Of a stretch of DNA of 64,000 bases, positions 12,713 to 25,500 are shown one piece after another. Origin of the DNA: Liolophura sinensis (taxonomy: Eukaryota; Mollusca; Polyplacophora; Chitonida; Chitonidae); NCBI RefSeq assembly GCF_032854445.1, contig NC_088305.1, positions 13,087,606-13,151,605 of the forward strand, read 5' to 3'. The notes beneath the pieces were generated by a model that did not search any database, was not told the origin of the DNA, and saw only the letters and a program-made list of their open reading frames with translations. Each line of letters starts with the position of its first letter. The stretch's first letter is position 1. The position numbers and the translations under genes were made by a program.

Positions 12713-14699
12713 TACAGTACATGTTTTGACATATTAGAGGAATGTTATCTGATCTAGATGCGTTATTTTATTATCTCTACGAAGTCCATATACATACATA
12801 TATATATATTCATATAGTATGCCTCTACTCATACATTGCATTTTTAGTTTTTGAAATCTTATAAATTATGTTATCAAATTGCATGTAAAGTTTGTTGAGT
12901 ATTTAAGGTAATTGCTGTCTTGATTTACTGAGTTGTTACACTTGAGTTCCAGTGCAGATAGGTCATAGAATCGTTACCCTAGATGACCTAGAATTTCCTT
13001 CCATGCCTTTTGGTGTTTCTGAGTCTCTTTCTATCTGAATAGAAAAGCGCGTTGAACTTTATGTGGATAGGTAGGATGATACCCTAGTGGAAAAAATTAA
13101 CTTTCAGTGCCAATTGTCATCTTTTGTGACATTGAAGATATGAATACGCACCAAAAAAATGCACTTTTTGGGGTGAAATATTGGGTTTTTGACCATAAAA
13201 CATGTGGGTTAAAACTTTTCATTAAGGATACTGTGTTGTTGTAAACATGTGAACTTTGATGTATCGTGTACAGCGAAACATGATTATGTCTTTGCACATG
13301 TGTGGAGGGTGCGTGTAAGTGGCTATAAGGACAGGTGAGTTGACAGGTGTTAAACTTGTACTGGACAGCAGTGTGTTAAAACTGACCCAGCTGGGTATGG
13401 ACTATCATCTCTGCTCTGAGAACACAGATGTATACAAGTGCATGTACATGCTGCTGGATGAAGTCAGACCTTTTTATACCATGTGAGCTTCAGGTGGCTA
13501 TTGTGTACATGACCGTCAGCTGATCAATGGTGTTTTTGCTGCTCTGGTGCCATTTCTCTGTGAGTTAACATTGAATAGGTTAAATAGGTACAGGTATTTA
13601 TATCTGAGCATCATTAACCTGTAATTTGTAATAATAATTTTTTTTCACTGTCTTTTTTTGAATTTTTATGATGTTGATGTTATTAAAAACAAGACAGAGG
13701 CTATCAATGTTACTGAGTCAAGGCTGACATTACCACGTCATGCTGTCACAGCTCACAGCCATCAGTGCTTGACTACATGCCTGAGTGCTAAACATGCGGT
13801 GTTCAGACACTGGGGATAATGTTATTAAGAAAAGAGTTTTCAGTATTTTGGACACAAAGGAAATGCTGATTCTTTGTAAGCAGTGGTTACGCAACATTCA
13901 GGTACGTTGCGAAAGAATATTAATGAACTGAAATTCTGCAAGCTTGAGTGAGTAGACTCCTTATGTAGATTTCAATATTTTCTTCAGACACATTGTCACA
14001 TAAAATCACATTTTCAAAGCAATTAAATTTGTATTAACTTTCAGCAAGTTGTAGTAGAATTATTTCTCTTATAATGCTACACCGTGTGTTCATTTATTTT
14101 TGGGTGTTTTATGCAGTACGGACAATGTCAGAATTTTCCTCTTCCAAATGTACACGTACAAGTAAATAAATACACTTGTAAATATGAGAGATGAGGTCGG
14201 TAGACACAGGACGAAGGCTATGTCGGCATGATTGTACGTTATGTACTTTCACAAGTATGTTACTTTGTATTTCACCTGTGAAGATGTTTGCACTGTGTGT
14301 TTGATAAAGCAGCTATCTATTGATATTTGTGGATGAACTTTGCCCTTTGACAGATGTCAGACATTGACATGTCAGCTGACTTCTCTATACAATGTCTCAC
14401 ATATGTTCTGCGTATATACATGTAGATATACACGTTCTAATGACTATTTCTCATATTCACGTTTATGTGCAGATGTATGTAGTGCCTGGTTATTTTAGTG
14501 CTTTTGCATTTCACTTCAAATAAAAGGGGAATGAATTTTTTCTTGGAAACAGGTCAGAAGTGCGCAAATCCTTGATCAAAGTTACTCTTTCATGTAAATC
14601 TTCGACCTGTTCAACCACTAAAAGCTCTTTTTGAAGAGGTATTTATGCTTACATGAAAATGATGTTAAACATGATTTTTTATTTTCATTAATGATGTAA

Positions 14700-14960
14700 G
14701 TTTCCCCAGTAATATTCCAGATTGTATTAATCCACTGTGCATTATTTGACTGCATGATGTAACAATACAGTATGAAACGCCACTGCTTATTAGGGCGTAT
14801 TATCAACATGTAACAAAGGCCGTAGTGCTGAAGTGGGAGTAGATCTGTGACTGTGACAGTGGATGTGACAGTGACAGTGACAATAGAGGCTGTAACTGTA
14901 ACAATAGAGGCTGTGACTGTAACAATAGAGGCTGTAACTGTAACAATAGAGGCTGTGACC
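14700..14960 (+). repeat. Dispersed duplicate segment, copy 1
   Basis: The stretch from the TATTCCAGATTGTATTAATC region through GTAGTGCTGAAGTGGGAGTA to the start of the 21-bp array is nearly identical to 17050-17285, 2.35 kb downstream, including the inner repeat. It is either a local duplication or two copies of an unclassified element. Confidence 0.85.
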
Positions 14961-15035
14961 ATAACAATGGAGGCTGTAACTGTAACAGTAGAGGCTGTGA
15001 CTGTAACAATAGAGGCTGTGACTGTAACAATAGAG
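14845..15035 (+). repeat. 21-bp minisatellite (GAGGCTGTAACTGTAACAATA)
   Basis: About nine units on a 21-bp theme within a longer segment that is also found at 17.1 kb. Preceded by GTGACAGTG short repeats. Open in both strands because the unit is a multiple of three without stops. Confidence 0.9.
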
Positions 15036-15277
15036 TAAGTTTCATAAAACTGAGCAGATTATTGCTGTACACGCAACAGTTGTCTGGGAATGTTTCAGAA
15101 TATTAGTTGTAGAGGCACTTGAAAAGAATTAGGGTAGTTATATGTATAATTTCAGTTTCGATAAGAATGTGAATTATTCTATTTCGCCTGCAGTTCGGTA
15201 TGTAGGAATGCACTTTCAGAGGCATTAAAAGTTTTCTCATGATAAAATTAATTAAACTTCACAAAAACTTTCAAGTG

Positions 15278-15516
15278 AGCTTCCCAGGAGCATCTCACCA
15301 GTATGGTCGCTGTGAGTTCAAATCCAGCTCATTCTGGCTTCCTCTCTATAAGTAAGTGTGAACGTATGCAGATGTAGGTATACAACCTGCGGATGTTCAT
15401 GGGTTTCCCCCGGGATCTGTGTGGTTTCCTCCTACCATAATGCTGGCCGCCGTCGTGTAATTTAAATATTCTTGAGTACAGCGTAAGAAACACAAATCAA
15501 ATAAATAAATAATTAG
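15278..15516 (+). mobile_element. SINE family A, lacking the first head bases
   Basis: Starts at CCCAGGAGCATCTCACCAGT; a short insertion (GTGAACGTATGCAGATGTAG) interrupts the core; tail AAATAAATAAATAATTA. Confidence 0.88.
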
Positions 15517-16564
15517 AAGGTGGATGAATCAATCAGAATCAAGCAAAATGTGTCATTTGAAAGCACTAAACTTTTGGAGGAACTAAAGTAACTGTAATTT
15601 TAGCCTGCATACATACACATGAATGTATGATCCCTGTTTTCAACTCATTGTAGGGGTGTTAATAATTTGCATGTAAATGTACATGTATGGTGTTACAATG
15701 CACATTGTTGACCTTGTGTGTTTTCATGAGTGTACATGTACCTGATGAATTGATTCAAGCTGTATTGTTTCAATGAGGCAGTCAGGGCCATGTCTTAAAA
15801 AGCTTCAAAGGCTCTGATCCCAAACTTTAATGGTGACACTGTGACTGCTCATAAAGAAATTTTAAAAATGCAAGTCAAAATGATGCTTTCGAAGAGCTTC
15901 TTAAGTGTGTGAATTAAAAAGAAATTTGGATGAAAACTAAACTTTTTATAGGTAAACCATCACATTTATCTTTAATTTATGTCTTAGTTTTAATAAAGCT
16001 TGTTTAGTTTGGGCGACCAACAGTTTGGGAGCCCAGACGTTTTCCAGAACCAAAGTGACTCAAGATGTGGCCCTGGCAGGGTGAAATAGAAAGGTTCATA
16101 CATGTGTGTACAGTAAGTCTTGACTAGAGTTAAGATTCTGAACAGAGTCGGTCAAGTAGGCTATTTTTTTTTTTTGTGGTTGATCAACACTGATTGTTCT
16201 CCTGTGGATTGCTGTGAAGTTCTAGGCACGTATCGCATAGCAGACGTCAGTTGACACACTCCTATTCATGCTGTCGTGATACCTGTGTTGTCATTCTCAT
16301 GGGAAAAGTCACGGCTGATTTTTTTCTGCTTTGTCGTGGGCAGTTTATCAAAGAAATTTAAAATACGAAGTGTTTACAAGAAGTAACATGAACCAGCACA
16401 TGTTTTCAGTAGTGGGAACATTTCATGTCAGTTACATGAGTTTAACTATTACACACCTATGTATATAAACATGTATGTCTACTAATTAAAATACAGCATT
16501 AATGTGTAATTAAGTAGTTGATTTACCCAGTACCGCAATGTTTTGTAATCACTTAACAGGTTGT

Positions 16565-16787
16565 ACTGTAATTTTTCAACCTTTTCGCATGTTTGCAAGG
16601 TGTTTGTTCAAGCTAATTCTGAAGGCATTACTCTGTGTGGACTGATAAAATTATACTTTTTGTGAAGCCCTGAAATGGGCCAATCCAACCAATTTAGATT
16701 TGTCTCCAAAATCAAATTAAAAATGTTCATAAATTGCATGGATTTTGCTTTTTCATGTGTGAAAAGGTTGAGGAATTTAGGGCTTTT
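16565..16787 (+). mobile_element. MITE family 1 copy
   Basis: GTAATTTTTCAACCTTTTCGC to GTGAAAAGGTTGAGGAATTTA with the interior AAGCCCTGAAATGGGCCAAT. A partial copy lies at about 17896-18030. Confidence 0.85.
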
Positions 16788-17049
16788 GTTAAAAAATCAA
16801 TGAGTGTTAATCCAGTTGAATTTTATTATTGCAGAATAGCACAAATAATTACCTTTGACAAGATATCAGCCTGGTCTGTGCACGCGTAGCCGTTTGATGT
16901 TGGTAGTAAAATTCGTATAAGTTGAAAAATTATTTCAACACCATGAATAGCACGAGCAATAACTTCAGTTTACGGATTTTTTGCCAAAAGTCACCATGCA
17001 TTTATGTTAACATTTTTTTTTCTCTTCTCACAGGTACACATCTTAGCAT

Positions 17050-17325
17050 ATACCTGAAATTACCCAGTAGTATTCTAGATTATATTAATCCACCATGCAT
17101 TATTTGACTGCATGATGTAACAATACAGTATGAAACGCCACTGCTTATTAGGGCGTATTATATACATGTAACAAAGGCCGTAGTGCTGAAGTGGGAGTAG
17201 ATCTGTGACGGTGACAGTGGATGTGACACTGACAATAGAGACTGTAACTGTAACAATAGAGGCTGTAACTGTAACAATAGAGGCGGTGACTATAATAATA
17301 GTGAGTGTGATTATGACAATAGATT
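17050..17325 (+). repeat. Dispersed duplicate segment, copy 2, with short 21-bp array
   Basis: Nearly identical to 14700-14960 but with only about three units of the 21-bp repeat, showing copy-number change between the two copies. Confidence 0.85.
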
Positions 17326-17570
17326 ATGTGATGTGGGGAGAAATTCCCTGTTTACAGAGTGTGCTGACAACGCAGTTTGTGAACGCAGCACCTAGAACCT
17401 GACCACCAGCTGTTATCCATCACACCTGGCTGGCTGTGTTACCTGGATAACACCTGGCTGGTTGTGTTACCTGGACGACACCTGACCTTAATTACACTTC
17501 ACACCACACTTCCTTGTTCACTGCCCTTTGAAGGCCAAAACAGTTTAACCTTTCAGCTTTTACTCTTACA

Positions 17571-17808
17571 TAGCGCAGTGTAATGACCCAGGAGCCTCTC
17601 ATCAATGCTATTGCTGTGAATTCAGGTCCAGCTCATGCTGGCTTCCTCTCTGGTCATAAGTGGGAAGGTCTCTCAGCAACCTGCTGATGGTCATGTGTTT
17701 CCTGTGGGCTCTGCCTGGTTTCCTCCCACCATAATGCTGGCTGTTGTCGTATAAGTGAAATATTCTTGAATACGGCGTAAAATACCAATAAAATAAATAA
17801 CTAAATTT
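17571..17808 (+). mobile_element. SINE family A
   Basis: From TAGCGCAGTGTAATGACCCA to CCAATAAAATAAATAACTAAA; first head bases missing. Confidence 0.9.
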
Positions 17809-18930
17809 ACTCTTACGATCACTTTCACTTAACAGACTATATACATATTATGAGGTGTACGTGTAGATTTCAATCACAGATACATCGTATATAGTGTAAT
17901 TCTTTAACCTTTTCACATGCTTGCAAGATGTTTATTCAAGCATACTCTGAGAGAATTAATCTGGTGTTAACTGGTAAGATTTGTGTGGCTCTGTAGTCAC
18001 CCAACCCAAGGAAGGTGAAAATTATATCAAATCAAGGTGCATAGATTGAACTGAAAGGTGCTCTTTTTTTTTTTTTAGGAATTAAGATAGGACAAATTTT
18101 GAGAAAATATGTAATGTGTACTATAAATGTATTATTCATACAGTGCATTTCTGTCAATATCAGATTGAATGAAATGTGTGTGAAAAATAATTATTAGCCC
18201 TATGAAATCACCGACCTTGACCTTTCAACTCTTACAACCTTGTCTAATACAAGTAATAGCTGTTTTATTTTAATGAAATTTATGAATACATGTACCTCTT
18301 ATAATTTCATGAGAAATTTAAAATTAAGATTTTATCAATCTGTCTATTTCCATTGCTAGCTTCAGTTTTGCAAAAATTGAACAAATTGATGTAAGCATTG
18401 TTTGTACATGCACTGAGTGCCATTGTACTTTATTTGTTGTAGAGCTAATTATTGTGTGGCGTATTTACATGGTTCATATTTGCATTGTCCTTGTGAGCGT
18501 GGTACATGGTGCATGTTTATTAATTTTAGGGAACATTCTATGCTTTTTACAGAGTACTTTTTGTAAAACCTAACTACCACTAGACTAAACTTACATGTTT
18601 AGATTATATTAATGTAGTAAAAAGATGTTGGCTAATTGCAAAATTTGTTGTTTTTTTTTTTTTTTTGTGGCAGGGATATAGATGTATGCCCTATAACGTT
18701 GACTGCATTATCAATATGCACATGTAATCCCACAGTGTAACAGATGCACAATTTAACTCCGCTAGGCAGTTCTTTAACACACCCTTGCCTAGAGCTGTTT
18801 TTTTTTTGTTATGACAACATTTTATTAATACATATATAACAATAAAATGAATCTTCTGCCTGGTTTTGGTACTGGTGTCATCGCATAAGGGAAATATTCT
18901 TGAGTATGGTGTAAAGTACAGATCATATGA

Positions 18931-19375
18931 ATCATTTTGTACTGCATCTGGAGTACAGACTACATTATATGTAGTAAAAATTGTTTTGTACTGCATCTGG
19001 AGTACAGACTACATTATATGTAGTAAAAATTGTTTTGTACTGCATCTGGAGTACAGACTACATTATATGTAGTAAAAATTGTTTTGTACTGCATCTGGAG
19101 TACAGACTACACTATATGTAGTAAAAATTGTTTTGTACTGCATCTGGAGTACAGACTACATTATATGCAGTAAAAATTGTTTTGTACTGCATCTGGAGTA
19201 CAGACTACATTATATGCAGTAAAAATTGTTTTGTACTGCATCTGGAGTACAGACTACATTATATGCAGTAAAAATTGTTTTGTACTGCATCTGGAGTACA
19301 GACTACATTATATGTAGTAAAAATTGTTTTGTACTGCATCTGGCGTACAGACTACATTATATTTAGTAAAATACA
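18931..19375 (+). repeat. 49-bp minisatellite with two hairpins per unit, seeded at a SINE tail
   Basis: About nine units containing TGTACTGCATCTGGAGTACA (stem GTACT/AGTAC) and CTACATTATATGTAG (stem CTACA/TGTAG), joined by TAAAAATTGTTT. The array begins directly after the SINE tail fragment at 18858-18930. Confidence 0.92.
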
Positions 19376-19861
19376 CTAGGAGTAGAGTCACAGAAAGTCG
19401 AAGATTAATCTACCCTTAAATGATGCGGTGAGATTAGGATGTTCAGGAGATAATAGATCAAGCTGTGTCATTGTCACACCTGCCCTTGTGTTTAGATAAT
19501 GACAGCGCTCTTTGTTTTTGTTTATATGGGATGAGTTGGAGGCCGGAAACAGGGGCCCCATTGAGGTTTTACCCTCTCTGTGTTGGTGTGGAGAGTACAT
19601 ACGCATATTATGCTGTCCTAGTTTTTTTATTCATGACAGCCGGCATGGGATCTTTCCTGAAATTCGCTGATTGTTATATATTGTCTTTAGGATGTTGTGG
19701 AAAAAATAGTTGAATATTTTGGCTGACAAACTGAACTATGTGTACACCTGTATATAGATGTACATGGGTATGTAATTTCCATCAGGGGCATGTGTATAGT
19801 AGTTTTTTTAATGTCTGTATGTTATTACCCAAATAGACTGAGTGTGATCTCATACGTGGGA

Positions 19862-20010
19862 ATCACACGTGGGAAGGTCTGCCACCTGCGGATGGTCGTG
19901 GGTTTCCCCCGGGCTCCGATCGGTTTCCGCCCACCATAAAGCTGGCCGCCGTTGTATAAGTGAAATATTCTTGAGTACGGCGTAAAACACCAATCAAATA
20001 AATAAATCAG
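19862..20010 (+). mobile_element. SINE family A, 5'-truncated
   Basis: CACACGTGGGAAGGTCTGCC to CAATCAAATAAATAAATCA. A second, more decayed fragment follows at about 20057-20205, and a third tail fragment at about 20380-20460. Confidence 0.88.
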
Positions 20011-21334
20011 TGCGATCTGCCAGTCGAAGACGTACATGTGCATGTATGTGGAATGGTGACAGCAACCTGCAGAAAATTCATGGGGTTTTCCTCAGGCTCT
20101 GCCCAGTTGGCTCCCATCATATGTTTGTCAGTTGTCATAGCAGAAGTGTCATACTGTTAAATATGCATGGCATAACACAAATTAAATAACTACATGTAAA
20201 TAAATCAATGTCATCAGTCAGTATAGACCCCTAGAGCAAGGCTGCATTGAAGAGGACAGTACTGTGACTCGATAGATAACATACATGTACTGTGTAATAT
20301 TTTAAGACTTAAATGTTTTAAATTTAATGCTTTCCAAAAGGGTGGAGGAAACTAGAAAGACTTTGGGAGGGTACCACTGACAAAACATCATGCTGGTCGC
20401 TGTCGTGTAAATGAAATATTCTTGAAAACAGCATAAAACATCAATTAGTTAAAATAAATACCACTGAGAAACCTTTTGATATTGATAATGAAGCACTGTA
20501 GCTAGATGTGTGATCTTTACCGGTCAGTGGCTATTGGCAGGGTACTGTACCTGTAGGTGTTTGTTTACCTGGTTCTCAATTTCCTGTACCTGATACCGAG
20601 TCTACCTGTATAAGCTGTACTAGTGTTCCTGTATACCTGAACCAGTGTGTAGCTGTGGTCACTGTGAATCAGTCACATGTTCATGTAGTCTAGTAGTACC
20701 TTGTCACTGTTTCCTCCGTGGGCTCCATACTAACAACGCCCGTGACACACAGTTCTGTCAAGGCTTCTATGTTTTGTGGCTTATTTGAACAGTCTTGTTT
20801 CCTGGTGTGGATGTAAGATTGCCTGGTATCTCTTTGCCGACTTGACATGTTCGCTATGTAATACAGTATAAAGCAGGCTCATACATTTACATACATACAA
20901 GCTTAAGGTCCCAAGCTTAAGGTCACATGGAGTCAGCTACAATGAAAACTTCATGATATAAATGTTCTTCATAATCTGTTCAAACATTGAAACCTACTAC
21001 ATGTACTGCAAAACTGAGTTAATGGATTAGAGTTATAATTTGCAGCTGTTCTGTTATATCTATGTCATTTTTACACAAACGGTCGTGGGTTTCCACGGAT
21101 TCTGCCCCTGGTTTCCTCCCACAATAATGCTGGCCACTGTAGTGTAAGTGAAATTATTTTTGAATGCGGTGTAAAACACCAATCAAATAAATAAATGAAC
21201 AGATTTACTCTTTAGATCACTTTCACTACACAGATGAAATTTAATCAGAAACTGGGGTACCTAGATGTACGTGTAATTTCTAATCCTTGTGTCTTGTACA
21301 TGTACATTTACATTTTCATCTAATTATATCAGTT

Positions 21335-21582
21335 AAAGCGCTAGCGCAGCGTGATGACCCAGGAGTTTACACCAATGCGGTCGCTGTGAGTTTAAGTCCA
21401 GTTCATGCTGGCTTCCTCTCCGGCCGTACATGAGAAGGTCTGTAGCAACCTGCGGATGATCGTGGGTTTCCCTCGGGCTCTGCCCGGTTTCCACCCACCA
21501 TAATGCTGGCCGCCGTCGTATAAGTGAAATATTCTTGAGTACGGCGTAAAACATCAATCAAATAAGTAAACAAATAAATCAT
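21335..21582 (+). mobile_element. SINE family A
   Basis: From AAAGCGCTAGCGCAGCGTGA to ATCAATCAAATAAGTAAACA. A 5'-truncated copy lies just upstream at about 21080-21197. Confidence 0.9.
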
Positions 21583-22042
21583 CTCATTATAATTAATGAC
21601 AGCAATAACAATGGGACTCTTGTTTCAAGTTCAAGTTATGTCACCCAATTATGAAATATTCATGTTGTTGTTAAAATCTTATCACTGTCTCCTACAAGAA
21701 CAATGCCATATTTAATATACATGTACATCTTGCTGTGAGAAGTACAGGCGTCATTACCTTTGTATCAAGACAGAGGTCATTGTTGTTGTTGTCCTGTCCA
21801 GGTAATCTCTCAATTCATGTGCCAGGGCTCCCTTTGCTGTCTGCATGTACCCCTGTGAACCTACTGTACTAGCAAAATACATCACAGTTTCTTTCCAACA
21901 ACTGCTACAAGCTGTGTTTGATTTTGATAAAATTGGATGTGCTGATTTGTTTTGTGAGAAAACTATCATGTTGTGCCCATGTTTTATAGTATTGAATACT
22001 TTGCATTTGGTAGAAAGTCTAAGTGTTTGTTTTTTCTTTCAG

Positions 22043-22099
22043 CAGGTGGCAAAAATCCAGCTGAAGATTCATCCATGGTGAGGTGACGCCGCTAGCAGG
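22043..22099 (+). other. GPR155: 5' UTR part of GPR155 exon with tandem acceptor
   Basis: A pyrimidine tract followed by TTTCAGCAG (22037-22045) gives a NAGNAG acceptor, so the exon can begin at 22043 or 22046. An in-frame TGA lies 21 nt before the ATG at 22100, which supports that ATG as the first usable in-frame start in this exon. The existence of an acceptor here implies at least one upstream non-coding exon. Confidence 0.7.
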
Positions 22100-22580
22100 A
22101 TGCTTAGTTTTGTGCAGCACATGGCATCTGAAGGGTCAGGTGGGGGTCATGCACACCACCTGGTGCTGGCGTCGCGTTTGGGTAATATCACCACGCCCAA
22201 ACCCATGGGCGGGGGAGGTTCCTCAGAGACTGTATCCTTCGACAATCTGTACCCCGCCATTGTGCAGTGCTTTGCCATCATTTTCGCTGGTTATCTGGCG
22301 GGTAGGACTAATATGATCAATGGCTCACAGGCTCGAGGTATCGGAACATTCGTGTCCAAATTCTGCTTGCCGTCCTTGCTGCTAAAGAGCATGTGCGAGC
22401 TCAAGTTCAACGAAGTGAACTGGAGGTTTCTTGCCAGCATTCTCATCGCCAAGACTGTGATATTTTTCATCATCGTATTCTTCACCTTGTTAATAAAACG
22501 CCCCGTCAACCTTGGATACGCTGGTCTCTTCGCAATATTTAGCACCCAGAGTAACGATTTTGCTTTTGGCTACCCTATAG
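22100..22580 (+). CDS. GPR155: GPR155 coding exon 1: PIN-like transporter start
   Basis: Residues 1-160. A glycine/histidine-rich, non-hydrophobic N-terminus (1-45) precedes membrane segments at about 50-66, 81-98, 108-132 and 139-158. Diagnostic family blocks are YPAIVQCFAIIFAGYLAGR (51-69) and the STQSNDFAFGYPI block (148-160), matching the transporter fold of GPR155. The YP pair and the GYLAGR tyrosine correspond to positions I recall as implicated in cholesterol sensing of human LYCHOS (from memory). The donor is ATAG|GTAAGT in phase 1. A SINE tail fragment lies just inside the intron (about 22600-22712). Confidence 0.95.
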
Positions 22581-25500
22581 GTAAGTTACCAGGCCAAGGC
22601 ATGAAATATTCTTGAGAACAGTGAATCTAACCAATTGGCATTAAATAATAATATCCAATTTTTTTCTAGAGCACGACATCAAACACCAACTACGTAAATA
22701 AATAAATAAATCAAATTGGTACTGGATGGCAGGTTGCAGTAAGAAGCAAGTGTCGTGTGAGACGTTCCAAACTGGGATTGCAAGGGAACAGGACAAGCTG
22801 TTGATTATTGACCGGCAGTGATTCTTTGATTCAGTTGTAGTCTACAGGACAGAATGACCTGACGAGAAAAAAACCACCAAAGTTATGAAAACTAATGGCA
22901 GATAGGTTTGGTGTGAACTACACCCTCAACTGCCAGGCAAGTGCATTCATCTCTAAGTCTTAGTTCATCCAATCAAAATTGTCTGTCGACGACTCAGCAC
23001 AGTGGTCATGTAAGGTCACACGAGAATTTCCAACTGGCTAAATAGTGACATGAAGGCTTACTCTCAATGTAATGTTGACACTAAAGTAACATGAAGACCA
23101 ACTCTCAGTGCAAGGTGACACCAAAGTTACATGAAGGCTTACTGTCAATGTAACGTTGACACTAAAGTGACATGAAGACCCAGACTCTCAATGCAATGTG
23201 ACACCAAAGTGACATGAAGGCTTACTCTCAATGTAGCGTTGACTCTAAAGTGACATGAAGGCTTACTCTCAATGTAACGTTGACACTAAAGTGACATGAA
23301 GACCAACTCTCAGTGCAATGTGACACCAAAGTTACGTGAAGACAGGTTCTCAATGCAATGTGACACCAAAGTGACATGAAGACAGGCTCTCAATGCAATG
23401 TGACACCAAAGTTACACGAAGACAGGCTCTCAATGCAATGTGACACCAAAGTGACATGAAGACAGGCTCTCAATGCAATGTGACACCAAAGTGACATGAA
23501 GGTTTACTCCCAATGTAACGTTGACACTAAAGTGACATGAAGACCAACTCCCAGTGCAATGTGACACCAAAGTTACGTGAAGACTGACTCTCAATGCAAT
23601 GTGACACCAAAGTGACATGAAGACTGACTCTGAATGCAATGTGACACCAAAGTGACATGAAGACTGACTCTGAATGCAACATAACACCAAAGTGACAACT
23701 CTCAGTGCAACGTGACACCAAAGCAAGCATCCAAACAAGACTAAGTAGAATAGTGTTGTGTTAAATTAAAGATGAAGGCAAATACATAGATGAAACAGGA
23801 ATGAAAATAGAAAGTCACTGTGACACAAGGAAAGGACACACAGTGGCGCACATCCAAAATTGTTGTCAGAAACTCTTATTGAAATGATTCTCCTTTTTCA
23901 ACCGAGTCTTGACTGGCTTTGCTTGAGTCATGATGGCAGGAGGTTTGTATAAAATGTCCATATATACACATACATGTATGTAGGTGGTTTCCTTTATATT
24001 CTACCTGGTTTCCTACAGATACTGCCTGGTTTCCTACAGATGCTGCCTGGTTTCCTACAGATGCTGCCTGGCATCCTACAGATGCTGCCTGGTTTCCTAC
24101 AGATGCTGTATGGTTTCATACAAATGCTGCCTTGTTTCCTACAGATGCTGCCTGGTTTCCTACAGATGCTGCCTGGCATCCTACAGATGCTGCCTGGCAT
24201 CCTACAGGTGCTGCCTTGTTTCCTACAGATGCTGTATGGTTTCATACAAATGCTGCCTTGTTTCCTACAGATACTGACTGGTTTCCTACAGATGCTGCCT
24301 GGTTTCCTACAGATACTGCCTAGTTTCATACATATACTGCCTGGTTTCATACAGATGCTGCATGGTTTCATACAGATCCTGCATGGTTTCCTACAGATGC
24401 TGCATAGTTTCCTACAGATACTGCCTGGTATCCTACACATACTACCTGGTTTCCTCCAGATTCCAAAAGGTTCCTTCACCAAAAATGATCAGATACACAT
24501 GTATTCTGCCCTATGTGCACTTCTGTGGACCAATGAGGTCAGTCAGGTATCAGTATAATGGTTCGGGCGGGGCGGCTTACTTGCCTTTGATAAGACGTCT
24601 CATTGAAGCAGCACTAGATAAAACAGCGGTGGAAATCCGTCCTGCAACAAGGAGGCACATTACATACACTTTAAGGATTCCTTCGTCGTCATATGACTGA
24701 AAAATTTTTGAGTACGACATTAACCCCAAGCACTCACTCAATCACTCACTTTAGGAAGGCGTATTAATCAGCCCTCTGAGTTCATAACAAGTGCAACTCT
24801 TGCATACTTGTTCAACTGTAAAACATAGTAATAAATATATAACGTATGTATGGTGAGAATTTAAAGCATTGCTGGAGTTCATCAGTTGACATTAAAGATG
24901 TTTTCTATCTTGATGTAGATAGTCTGTTTGTTGCCTAGTTCAGTTGTTTACTGCCTTGTAGTAGATTGGTGTGTTGGTTGCCATGTTGTTGAACATGTGT
25001 GTTGGTTCCCTTGTTGCTGATCAGTGTGTTGGTTTCCTTGTTGTTGATCATTGTGTCGGTTGCCTTGTCGACCTGTATGTTTGTTACCTTGTTGATCATT
25101 GTATTGGTTGTCTTGTTGTTGATCTGTGTGTTGGTTGCCTTGTTGTTGATCTGTGTGTTTGGTTGCCTTGTTGTTAATCACGATTTTGTGTGCCAGTTGA
25201 TGATTAGTGTATTCGTTGCCTTTGTTTTAAGCATTGTGTTTGTGGCTTTGTTATCGATGAGTGTATTGTTGCGTTGTAGCTGATCGGTTTGTTCTTGCCT
25301 GGTTCAGTGCATTTATTGCCATTTTTGTTGATCATTCTGTTTGTTGCCTTGTTGTTGATCAGTCTGTGTGTTGTCTCGTTGTTGATCAGTCTGTTTGTTG
25401 CCTTGTTGTGGATCCGTCTCTTTGTTGTCTTGTTGCTGATCGGTCAATTTATTTATTGCCATTTTTGTTGATCCGTCTGTTTGTTGCCTTGTTGTTGATC

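Larger units (their letters stand above)
7761..22042. other. Repeat-rich intron or intergenic DNA upstream of GPR155
   Basis: No supported coding exon. Contents are the arrays and elements listed separately plus unclassified sequence. If 7655-7760 is a GPR155 exon this is its first large intron. Confidence 0.55.

Noticed and set aside
23974-24558. 194-codon frame of repeated L-P-G-F-L-Q-M
   Set aside because: Translation of the 21-bp intronic minisatellite; the other strand and frames are also open.
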